Shown here in pieces: positions 49,533 to 56,465 of a stretch of DNA of 64,000 nucleotides. The notes under the pieces were generated by a model that was given only the letters and a program-made list of their open reading frames with translations, was not told the origin of the DNA and did no database searches. Origin of the DNA: Methylobacteriaceae bacterium. Lineage in GTDB: Bacteria; Pseudomonadota; Alphaproteobacteria; Rhizobiales; Beijerinckiaceae. A program made the position numbers and the translations under genes. Each line of letters begins with the position of its first letter. The first letter of the stretch is position 1. The DNA lies in contig JACKJC010000002.1 in the NCBI GenBank assembly GCA_020638195.1, positions 62,001 through 126,000 of the forward strand, written 5' to 3'.

Positions 49533-51200
49533 ATGGGCGATCAGGCGGGCCGTGAGGCGGCGGCAGTCGGCGGTATATTCGGTCAGGAGGCCATGGAGGC
49601 CGCCCATCAAGCGCTCGAACGCATGATGGCCGATATTGCCGGACCAGTGCTCGGTCAGGACGCGGTGGCGGCGCAATCGGGCCTCGTGCGGGAAGTCTCG
49701 CGCTTGATGGCCGGGCAGTCGGACCTGAAGCCGGAGGCAGGCGACAAACGCTTCACCGATCCGATGTGGAAGGACAATCCCCTGTTCCAGGCGTGGATGC
49801 AGGGCTATCTCCTGTGGTCCAAGTCGGTGGATGCGCTCGCGGGCGCGATGGGCATGGACGAGCTGGCGATCAAGCGCAATCGCTTCTTCGCCAATCTCGT
49901 GACGGATGCGCTCTCGCCAACCAACACGATGCTCGGCAATCCCGCGGCGATGAAGAAATTCGTCGAGACCGGCGGCAAGAGCACGCTCGACGGTTTGCAG
50001 AACTTCCTCAAGGATCTCGTCGACAATGGCGGCATGCCCGCGCAGGTCGACAAGAGCGCTTTCGCTGTCGGCCGAAATCTCGCGATGACCAAGGGCGCGG
50101 TCGTGTTCCGCAACGACATGTTCGAACTGATCCAGTACACGCCGGTCACCGAAGAGGTTTACGAGACCCCGGTGCTGTTCGTGCCCTCGATGATCAACAA
50201 ATATTACGTGCTCGATCTCGCGCCTGGCCGCAGCATGTTCGAATACGCCTTGGCGCAGGGGCTGCAGGTGTTCACGATCAGCTGGAAGAACCCGAGCGCC
50301 GCCGAAAGCGACTGGGGGATCGACAATTATCTCGAGCAGATCCTTAACGCCTGCGCCGCCGTGCGCGAAATCACGGGCTCGCCGCAGGTGCATCTGGCGG
50401 CTGTCTGCGCGGCGGGCATGCTGACGTCGAGCGTCGCGGGCTTTCTCGCCACGCGTGGCGACAATCAGGTCCGATCCTCGACGACGATCGTGACCGGCCT
50501 CGACAATGCGGTGGAAGACACCAAACTCTCGATCTTCACGGCGCCGGATATGGTCGACATGGTCGCCGGCATTTCACAAGCGCAGGGCGTGCTCGACGGG
50601 CGCAATCTGTCGAGCGCGTTTACCTGGATGCGGCCGAACGACCTCGTGTGGAACTATTGGGTCAACAATTACCTGATGGGCAACCCGCCGCCGGCCTTCG
50701 ACATTCTCTACTGGAATTCCGACGCCACGCGGATGCCGGCGAAGACGCATCGCGAATTCCTCGATCAGGGGCTGGTCAACGCCTTTACCAAGCCGGGCGC
50801 AGTAAAGGTGTTCGGCACGCCGATCGACATGGCGGAAGTCAAGTGCGACACGTTCGTGATGGGCGGTCTGACCGACCACATCTGCCCGTGGAAGAACTCC
50901 TATTCCGGCGCGAGGCTGTACGGCGGCAAGACGGAGTTCGTGCTGGTCGGCTCCGGCCATGTGCAAAGCATGGTCAATCCGCCCGGCAATCCGAAGTCGT
51001 CCTATTACGTGAATTCGGGATTGCCGGAGTCGGCAGACGAATGGCTCAAGACGGCCACGAAGAAACAGGGCAGCTATTGGGAGCACTGGGCGCCGTGGAT
51101 CATCGCGCGCTCCGGCGCCAAACGTCCGGCGCGGGCGGCAGGCAGCGCGCTGTTCCCGCCGATCGCCGAGGCGCCCGGGCAATATGTGATGGAGCCCTAG
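49533..51200 (+). CDS. PhaC-family protein (class I-like) with altered lipase box
   Basis: 555 residues from ATG 49533, preceded by GGGAGGGAGG; a longer frame to 49449 is rejected. The N-terminal PhaC domain has DKRFTDPMWKDNPLFQAWMQ and the core TPVTEEVYETPVLFVPSMIN, LDLAPGRSMFEYALAQGLQV. The catalytic Cys292 sits in A290-V-C-A-A-G295, where most synthases have G-x-C-x-G-G, so both flanking glycines are alanine. Asp is in GLTDHICPW and His in GSGHVQSMVNP. It may be a synthase with different kinetics or a PHA-related acyltransferase. A weak promoter (TTGACC 49449, TAGACG 49471) precedes it. Confidence 0.9.
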   Translation: MGDQAGREAAAVGGIFGQEAMEAAHQALERMMADIAGPVLGQDAVAAQSGLVREVSRLMAGQSDLKPEAGDKRFTDPMWKDNPLFQAWMQGYLLWSKSVDALAGAMGMDELAIKRNRFFANLVTDALSPTNTMLGNPAAMKKFVETGGKSTLDGLQNFLKDLVDNGGMPAQVDKSAFAVGRNLAMTKGAVVFRNDMFELIQYTPVTEEVYETPVLFVPSMINKYYVLDLAPGRSMFEYALAQGLQVFTISWKNPSAAESDWGIDNYLEQILNACAAVREITGSPQVHLAAVCAAGMLTSSVAGFLATRGDNQVRSSTTIVTGLDNAVEDTKLSIFTAPDMVDMVAGISQAQGVLDGRNLSSAFTWMRPNDLVWNYWVNNYLMGNPPPAFDILYWNSDATRMPAKTHREFLDQGLVNAFTKPGAVKVFGTPIDMAEVKCDTFVMGGLTDHICPWKNSYSGARLYGGKTEFVLVGSGHVQSMVNPPGNPKSSYYVNSGLPESADEWLKTATKKQGSYWEHWAPWIIARSGAKRPARAAGSALFPPIAEAPGQYVMEP

Positions 51201-51209
51201 GGGGGCTGA

Positions 51210-51241
51210 CTCCTTCTCCCCGCAAGCGGGGAGAAGGGGAC
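51210..51241. terminator. Hairpin between convergent PhaC and ligase genes
   Basis: CCTTCTCCCCG and CGGGGAGAAGG pair around CAAG. It lies ten bases after the phaC-like stop and eleven before the ligase stop. Without a clear T-run it is a likely but not certain bidirectional terminator; its sequence belongs to the C-type repeats. Confidence 0.55.
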
Positions 51242-51252
51242 AATGGGCATCG

Positions 51253-52896
51253 CTACTCCCGCTCCGCCGCCAATTTCTCCTCGATCATCTCGCGCAAGGT
51301 GCGCCGCAAAATCTTGCCTGCTGGCGAGATCGGGAAATCCGGCACGATTTCGAGCCGCTCCGGCAGTTTGAATCTCGCGATCTTCTGATCGAGCAGGAAG
51401 GACTTCATCTCCTCGAAACCGAGTTCGCCCCCCGGCTTCAGGGTGACGAAAGCGCAGGCCTTTTCGCCGAAAACGGGATCGGGCATGGCGACCAGAGCGA
51501 CGCCGTGAACAGCCGGATGCTTCAGGAGCAGGTTCTCGATCTCGTCGGTGCTGATTTTCTCTCCACCGCGATTTATGAGATCATTCTTGCGGCCCTCGGT
51601 GACGATGTAGCGCCCGTTCTTCCGGACGATATCGCCCATGCGATAGAAGCCGTCGGCCGTGAATGCCTTGGCGTTGTTCTCCGGCGCATTGTAGTAGCCG
51701 CGGATCGTATAGGGGCCGCGCACGATCAGTTCGCCGGCTTCGCCGTCGGGCAGCTCATTGCCCTCCAGATCGATCACCTTGATCTCGTCGTCCTCGCACA
51801 TCGGTGCGCCCGAGGAATGCAGCACTCTGTCGTCGGGATCGTCGAGGCGTGTGAAGTTGAGCAGGCCCTCGGCGGTGCCGTAGACCTCTTGAAACTTGCA
51901 ATCGAACGTCCTGCGCAGGCGGTCACGCAATTCCGGCGAAAGACGCGCGCCGCCATTTTGAACGAGTTGCAGCGACGATGTGTCGTAGCGGCCGATATCG
52001 GAATCGTTCAGCCAGTTGACGACGAGCGGAACGGCTGCGGGAATTGCCGTGACCCTCTCGCTTTCCACGAGCGTGAAGACTGTTTTCGCATCCGTCTTCG
52101 GCGCCACGACGAGGCGTCCGCCCATGGCCAGCGCGCCAAGCGCGCCGGGGGAGCCGAGATTGTAATTATGCGCGAGCGGCAGGCTGACGAGCAGCACGGT
52201 CTTTTCACTGAAGCCCGCGATGCGCGCGCTCTGCGAGAAATTGTAGACATAGTCGTTGTGCGTGCGCGGAATGAGCTTCGGGAGCGCTGTCGTGCCGCCG
52301 GACAGAAGCATCAGCGCGACGTCGCCGGCGTCGAGAGCGATGCGGTCGACCGCCTCGATATCGGACTTTTCGGCTTGTTCCGCGCGCAGGGCGGGAAGGG
52401 AGATCTGATCGCTTGACGCCTCGCCCTCGACGAAAACATGTTCGACCGTCGGCGCCGCCGAGCGCACCGCCTCCGCCATCGCGCGAAAATCGAAAGCGCC
52501 GACCTGCTGCGGGATGAACAGCGCTTTCGCTCCGCCGAAACTGGCGAAATGCGTGAGTTCGTTGTCGCGATGCGGCGGCAGCGCCATGATGGGAATGACG
52601 CCGATCCTCAGCAGCGCGATGAAGACCTCGAAGAAGGCGGCGCCATTCGGCATCTGGAACACGACGCGGTCGCCATGGCGAAGGCCCAGGCGGTTGAAAT
52701 GCGCGGCGAGGTTCCGGCTGCCCGATCGCAACGCGCCGAGAGTGAGGCGCGTCGCGCCGTCGACGATGGCGAGTTTGTCCGGGGTCGATGCTGCGAGGTC
52801 GTCGATAACCTGCGGAATCGTGCGTCCCTGCCAATAGCCCTTGGCGCGATAGGCGCAAGCGAATTCTTCCGGCCAGGGAAGACAGCCCTGCAGCAT
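51253..52896 (-). CDS. Aryl-AMP/CoA ligase, 2,3-dihydroxybenzoate-AMP ligase (EntE/DhbE)-like
   Basis: 547 residues from ATG 52896 (GGGAGAG upstream); an extension to 53205 runs through the divergent promoter and is rejected. ANL motifs: A3 LLSGGTTALPKLIPR, with the SGGTT form typical of EntE/DhbE-like aryl ligases, A5 VYGTAEGLLNF, A7 YRMGDIVRKNGRY, A8 NRGGEKISTDEIE and A10 SPAGKILRRTL. It is divergent from a salicylyl-CoA/anthraniloyl-CoA-type monooxygenase; in Streptomyces sdg genes the same pair activates and hydroxylates salicylate. Salicylate or anthranilate is therefore the favoured substrate. No siderophore genes are nearby. Confidence 0.88.
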   Translation of the reverse strand: MLQGCLPWPEEFACAYRAKGYWQGRTIPQVIDDLAASTPDKLAIVDGATRLTLGALRSGSRNLAAHFNRLGLRHGDRVVFQMPNGAAFFEVFIALLRIGVIPIMALPPHRDNELTHFASFGGAKALFIPQQVGAFDFRAMAEAVRSAAPTVEHVFVEGEASSDQISLPALRAEQAEKSDIEAVDRIALDAGDVALMLLSGGTTALPKLIPRTHNDYVYNFSQSARIAGFSEKTVLLVSLPLAHNYNLGSPGALGALAMGGRLVVAPKTDAKTVFTLVESERVTAIPAAVPLVVNWLNDSDIGRYDTSSLQLVQNGGARLSPELRDRLRRTFDCKFQEVYGTAEGLLNFTRLDDPDDRVLHSSGAPMCEDDEIKVIDLEGNELPDGEAGELIVRGPYTIRGYYNAPENNAKAFTADGFYRMGDIVRKNGRYIVTEGRKNDLINRGGEKISTDEIENLLLKHPAVHGVALVAMPDPVFGEKACAFVTLKPGGELGFEEMKSFLLDQKIARFKLPERLEIVPDFPISPAGKILRRTLREMIEEKLAAERE

Positions 52897-52938
52897 GGCG
52901 AAACTCTCCCAGATTACTCGCGTCTCGAGCGCGATCCA

Positions 52939-52970
52939 TTGCATAATATATGCAATTTCATTGAAAACAA
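52939..52970 (-). promoter_or_regulatory. Ligase promoter with perfect palindrome over its -10
   Basis: On the minus strand TTGTTT (52965-52970), 16 bases, TATTAT (52943-52948). Arms TTGCATA (52939-52945) and TATGCAA (52949-52955) are perfect reverse complements around ATA and cover the -10. The half-site TGCAT is shared with the boxes at 14878 and 53059. Confidence 0.62.
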
Positions 52971-53038
52971 GGCCAAGCGCGATTGGGCGATTGGCCCTAG
53001 AGTACCCCTCATGTTCTGCTGCAATCCTCGCCGGGGCA

Positions 53039-53074
53039 TTGCGCGCCAACTTCAATAATGTATGATAATGCATA
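53039..53074 (+). promoter_or_regulatory. Monooxygenase promoter with MarR-like box over its -10
   Basis: TTGCGC (53039-53044), 16 bases, TATGAT (53061-53066). The box TGTATGATAATGCATA (53059-53074) covers the -10 and differs at only two adjacent bases from the box at 14878-14893. The MarR gene at 54274 is in the same transcript. Confidence 0.62.
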
Positions 53075-53119
53075 AAATAGCGGCCGCTCCGAACGGCGGC
53101 CGATGAATGGGAGGTTGGC

Positions 53120-54268
53120 ATGCGCATCAAGATTGTCGGCGCGGGACCGGCGGGCCTGCAATTCGCCGCGCTCATGAAGCGGCACGATCCGACGCACGAC
53201 ATCACGATCTACGAACGGTCCCCGCGCGATGCGACCTGGGGCTTCGGCGTCGTCTTCTCCGATCGCGCGCTCGAATTCCTGCGGGCCGACGATCCGGATC
53301 TCGTCGCCTATCTCGAGCCGCATTTCGAACGCTGGCCCGAGATCACCATCGTCCACAACGACACGCGCATTCCGGTCGCCGGCAATGGCTTCACGTCGAT
53401 CGGCCGTCTCGAACTGCTGAGCCTGCTTTACGCCTATGTCGAAAGGCTCGGCGTGAAAATCGAGTTCGAGACGGAGATGAATTCGTTCGAAGCGCTCGGA
53501 CCTGCCGATCTGATTGTCGCCGCCAATGGCGCCTTTTCGTGGATCCGGCAGGAGAACGAGCAGAAGTTCGGCACGAGCGTCGACTGGCGTCCGAACCGGT
53601 TCATCTGGTACGGCGCGACCAAGCCATTCAACTCGCTGACGCTGACGTTCCGCGAAACAGAACTCGGCGTGTTCTGCGCGCATCACTATCGGTATGCGCC
53701 GGACCGCAGCACCTTTCTGGTGGAGCTGGAGGAAGAAACATTCCGGCGCGGCGGTTTCGAGACGATGAGCCCTGAAGATACGATCGCGCATTGCGAGCGC
53801 GTCTTCGCGAAAGACCTGGAAGGTCATCGCATCATCTCCAACAATTCGCACTGGCGACAGTTTCCGGCCGTGTGGAACGAACGCTGGAGCTTCGACAATG
53901 TCGTGCTGATCGGCGATGCGCTGCGCACCGCGCATTTTTCGATCGGCTCGGGCACGCGGCTCGCGATGGAGGATTCGATCGCGCTGTTTCAGGCGCTGAA
54001 GCAGACAGGCAATGATGTGCAAAAAGCGCTGCCGCTTTATCGCGACATCCGCATCAAGCCGATGAAGGCGATCTGGGACGCGGCCAATGTCAGCCTGCGC
54101 TGGTACGAGCGCATGGACGAGCTGATCAAGCTCGATCCGATCGACTTCGCCTATTCCTACATGACGCGCACGGGCCGTGTGGACCATGCGGAAGTCAAAC
54201 GCCGCGACCCCGCGCTGGCGCAGGCGTGGGAAAAGCTGCACGCTGGCGAGGCGCGCGCGAAGGGCTAG
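53120..54268 (+). CDS. FAD-dependent aryl-CoA monooxygenase (salicylyl-CoA 5-hydroxylase / anthraniloyl-CoA monooxygenase type)
   Basis: 382 residues. The N-terminal FAD motif is IKIVGAGPAGLQFAALMKRH, WGFGVVFSDRALEFL lies near residue 38, DLIVAANGAFSWIRQENE near residue 132 and the second FAD motif NVVLIGDALRTAHFSIGSGT near residue 262. This is the flavoprotein hydroxylase half found in SdgC and in the N-terminal part of 2-aminobenzoyl-CoA monooxygenase/reductase; the OYE-like reductase half of the latter is absent. It adds one oxygen to the aryl-CoA made by the divergent ligase. The ribosome site is GGGAGG. A MarR gene follows after five bases. Confidence 0.87.
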   Translation: MRIKIVGAGPAGLQFAALMKRHDPTHDITIYERSPRDATWGFGVVFSDRALEFLRADDPDLVAYLEPHFERWPEITIVHNDTRIPVAGNGFTSIGRLELLSLLYAYVERLGVKIEFETEMNSFEALGPADLIVAANGAFSWIRQENEQKFGTSVDWRPNRFIWYGATKPFNSLTLTFRETELGVFCAHHYRYAPDRSTFLVELEEETFRRGGFETMSPEDTIAHCERVFAKDLEGHRIISNNSHWRQFPAVWNERWSFDNVVLIGDALRTAHFSIGSGTRLAMEDSIALFQALKQTGNDVQKALPLYRDIRIKPMKAIWDAANVSLRWYERMDELIKLDPIDFAYSYMTRTGRVDHAEVKRRDPALAQAWEKLHAGEARAKG

Positions 54269-54273
54269 GCGCC

Positions 54274-54708
54274 ATGTTCGAACTCGCGCGGTTTCTGCCC
54301 TATCACATCAACCGCACAGGCGTGCGGCTGGCGACGGCGTTTGGCGCGGAACTGGCGCGCTACGACCTCAGCGTGCCGATGTGGCGCGTGCTGGCCGCGC
54401 TGTGGCAGGGCGGCGAACGCAAGTCAGCCGATCTGATGGTGGATACGTCGATCGAACAGTCGACCCTGTCACGCCTGGTGACGGCCATGGAACGCCGGGG
54501 GCTGCTGAGGCGACGCAAGGATGCCGCGGATGCGCGCGCGGTGGTGGTCGAACTCACCGCGGAAGGGCGCCGCCTGACGAGGGAGTTGATCCCTTATGCG
54601 CTGCGCAACGAGCGGATCGCGCTGCGCGGCTTTAGCAAGGAAGAGATCGACATTCTGCTCGGCATGCTCACGCGCATCCACGACAATGCAGCCGATCTGA
54701 AACTGTAG
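54274..54708 (+). CDS. MarR-family transcriptional regulator of the ligase-monooxygenase unit
   Basis: 144 residues from ATG 54274, five bases after the monooxygenase stop; an in-frame start at 54226 lies within that gene. The N-terminal helix FLPYHINRTGVRLATAFGAE, the helix-turn-helix KSADLMVDTSIEQSTLSRLV and the wing DAADARAVVVELT define the MarR fold. It resembles the MarR protein at 10675 in its N-terminal helix and helix-turn-helix style. It is the likely repressor acting on the divergent palindromes at 52939 and 53059, with an aryl-CoA or aryl acid as inducer (inferred from MarR regulators of aromatic pathways). Confidence 0.9.
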   Translation: MFELARFLPYHINRTGVRLATAFGAELARYDLSVPMWRVLAALWQGGERKSADLMVDTSIEQSTLSRLVTAMERRGLLRRRKDAADARAVVVELTAEGRRLTRELIPYALRNERIALRGFSKEEIDILLGMLTRIHDNAADLKL

Positions 54709-54715
54709 GCGAGAC

Positions 54716-54742
54716 GAAAAAGGGCGCGCCGTCGGCGCGCCC
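54716..54742 (-). terminator. Rho-independent terminator of the second phasin gene
   Basis: GGGCGCGCC (54722-54730), loop GTC, GGCGCGCCC (54734-54742). Read leftward it is followed by a run of five T. It lies 50 bases after the phasin stop and eight bases after the convergent MarR stop. Confidence 0.88.
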
Positions 54743-54791
54743 CTCGATCATTCGGACGCCGCGACCACGTCGCGGCGCCTGGAAAGCGACC

Positions 54792-55157
54792 TTACGCCTT
54801 CGGCGTCATCGCGGTCTTGGCGGCTTCGCCGAGTTCCTTGGCCTGCTCCTGCAGGGCGGCCATCTGGGCCTTCAGGTATTCGGTCTGGAGCGCGAGGGCT
54901 TCCTGCGGGTCGGCGGCCTTAACGAGCGCCTCGGCGTGATCGAAAGCGGCCTTGGCGTTGGTCTGGGCGATGGTCATGACCTTCGCGTTCAGCTCCTTCA
55001 CGCCCGCCGGAATGGCGATCGGGGACTTCTCGGCCTGCTCGGCGGCCTTCTGGGCGGCGCCGACGAAGGCGTCGAACGCCTTGCGGGCCTGATCCACGCC
55101 CTTGATGGCGAAGTCGCGCATTTCGGCAGGAATTTCGAATTTCGGCAGCGTCGTCAT
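54792..55157 (-). CDS. Phasin (second)
   Basis: 121 residues from ATG 55157 with GAGGAG upstream; a longer frame to 55304 crosses the promoter. The sequence MTTLPKFEIPAEMRDFAIKG and QARKAFDAFVGAAQKAAEQA is a textbook Phasin_2 start. The rest is amphipathic helix ending in LQEQAKELGEAAKTAMTPKA. It coats PHA granules and is typically very abundant. Strong promoter, palindromic operators and a strong terminator make a single-gene unit, as usual for phaP. It shares TGC-rich control sites with the phasin gene at 40778 but is shorter and lacks the basic N-terminal tail. Confidence 0.92.
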   Translation of the reverse strand: MTTLPKFEIPAEMRDFAIKGVDQARKAFDAFVGAAQKAAEQAEKSPIAIPAGVKELNAKVMTIAQTNAKAAFDHAEALVKAADPQEALALQTEYLKAQMAALQEQAKELGEAAKTAMTPKA

Positions 55158-55221
55158 GTCAATTCTCCTCAGGGTCTCCTCGGCGCGGCCCATAGGCGGC
55201 GCCGCGTCCGGGAACGATCTG

Positions 55222-55271
55222 CTTATATCCTGATCATTGCGGCATTGCAACAAAAATTGTGCGATGCACAA
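55222..55271 (-). promoter_or_regulatory. Phasin promoter with PhaR-like palindromes
   Basis: On the minus strand TTGCAA (55245-55250), 17 bases, TATAAG (55222-55227). TTGTGC and GCACAA (55257-55271) form a perfect palindrome around GAT just upstream of the -35. TTGC and GCAA (55237-55250) form a second dyad over the -35. Both fit a TGC-rich PhaR-type repressor site. Confidence 0.65.
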
Positions 55272-55340
55272 ATAATTCAGGCAAACCCCATGCTGACGCA
55301 GCATTCCGGCGTGAACGGGGCAGGCTGTGCGGTAGCGACA

Positions 55341-55368
55341 AAAAAGCCCGCGGCGGGGGCCGCGGGCT
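55341..55368 (-). terminator. Rho-independent terminator of the amidohydrolase gene
   Basis: AGCCCGCGGC (55345-55354), loop GGGG, GCCGCGGGCT (55359-55368). Read leftward it ends in a run of six T. It lies 24 bases after the amidohydrolase stop. Confidence 0.88.
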
Positions 55369-55391
55369 CGCTTCCCGAGGGCTGAAGCGCC

Positions 55392-56258
55392 TCAGGCGCC
55401 GAGGCGCAGCGCCTTGATCGCGTTCTGCTTGAGAATGAGATCGTGGATCTCCGGCTTGAAGCCGGCTTCCTTGAACTGCTCGATCCACTTGTCCGGCTTG
55501 ATCAACGGGAAGTCCGATCCGAACAGCATCTTCTTGCGCAGCTGGCCGTTGGCGTATTGCACGACCTGCGGCGGGAAATATTTCGGCATCCAGCCGGAGA
55601 GGTCGATGTAGACGTTCTCCTTGTGCAGCGCCATGGAAAGGGCCTCGTCCGTCCAGGGCCAGGACGGATGGGCGAGAATGATCGTCATGTCGGGGAAGTC
55701 GACCGCGACATCGTCGATGTGGATCGGCTGCGAATATTTCAGACGCAGACCGCCGCCGCCCGGCAGGCCCGTGCCCATGCCGGAATGGCCGGTATGGAAG
55801 ATGGCGGGCAGCTTGTACTCGGCGATGACCTCATAGAGTTTGTAGGCCATCTTGTCGTTGGGATAAAAACCCTGGCAGGTCGGGTGGAACTTGAAGCCCT
55901 TGACCGCGCCGCTTTCGATCAGCTCGCGCGCCTCGCGCACGCCCATCATGCCCTTGTGCGGGTCGATGGAGGCGAAGGCGATCATCATGTCGGAATTGGC
56001 GGCGGCTGCTTCGGCGATCTCGTCGTTCGGGATGCGGCGGTTGCCGATCTGGAACTCCGAGTCGACCGTGAACATCACGAGCCCGATCTTCTTCTCGCGA
56101 TAGTACTTGATCGTCTCCGCGATGGTCGGGCGCGGCGGCGCCTTGAAATACTTGTTCGCGGCGTCCTCGAACGGCTGCCAGTACGGGTCCGGCCCCTGGC
56201 GGCAGGAGACTTCGGCATGGGTGTGGACGTCGATGGCGACGAGGTCGTCGATCTTCAT
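55392..56258 (-). CDS. Amidohydrolase-family (amidohydrolase 2, ACMSD-like) protein
   Basis: 288 residues from ATG 56258 (GAGGAC upstream). A TIM-barrel metal hydrolase: the metal-binding HxH is in AIDVHTHAEVSC near residue 11, His in KFHPTCQGF near 135, His in LPAIFHTGHSG near 165, and the late Asp in MLFGSDFPLIKPDKW near 255. This is the amidohydrolase_2 group that includes ACMSD, gamma-resorcylate decarboxylase and 4-oxalomesaconate hydratase, so it may hydrolyse or decarboxylate an aromatic-derived acid. It is monocistronic with its own terminator, near the aryl-CoA monooxygenase unit. The substrate is unknown. Confidence 0.87.
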   Translation of the reverse strand: MKIDDLVAIDVHTHAEVSCRQGPDPYWQPFEDAANKYFKAPPRPTIAETIKYYREKKIGLVMFTVDSEFQIGNRRIPNDEIAEAAAANSDMMIAFASIDPHKGMMGVREARELIESGAVKGFKFHPTCQGFYPNDKMAYKLYEVIAEYKLPAIFHTGHSGMGTGLPGGGGLRLKYSQPIHIDDVAVDFPDMTIILAHPSWPWTDEALSMALHKENVYIDLSGWMPKYFPPQVVQYANGQLRKKMLFGSDFPLIKPDKWIEQFKEAGFKPEIHDLILKQNAIKALRLGA

Positions 56259-56295
56259 TGCGGTGTCCTCCGACTGTTTCGGTGAATGTATCAAT

Positions 56296-56461
56296 ATCCC
56301 GGGCGCCCTACCTCCCCTTTATGGGGAGGTCGCGATGCGAAGCATCGCGGGTGGGGTCCGAACGACTGGTGCTCTTGTTGCAACATCTGGGTGGCGGCTT
56401 GGGCCCCACCCCCGCCTAGCGGCGGACCCTCCCCATGAAGGGGAGGGAGGGCGCCCGGGAT
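56296..56461. repeat. Long intergenic inverted repeat, family C, copy 2
   Basis: The terminal arms ATCCCGGGCGCCCT (56296-56309) and AGGGCGCCCGGGAT (56448-56461) are perfect reverse complements. Inner pairs include ACCTCCCCTTTATGGGGAGG and GACCCTCCCCATGAAGGGG. The right end lies four bases from the stop codon of the FadB/FadJ-type gene, so it may end that transcript. Confidence 0.8.
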
Positions 56462-56465
56462 GTGC

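Noticed and set aside
51253..52896. A siderophore (enterobactin-like) gene cluster
   Set aside because: Only the EntE-like ligase is present. There is no isochorismate synthase, peptide synthetase or receptor, and the divergent neighbour is an aryl-CoA monooxygenase.
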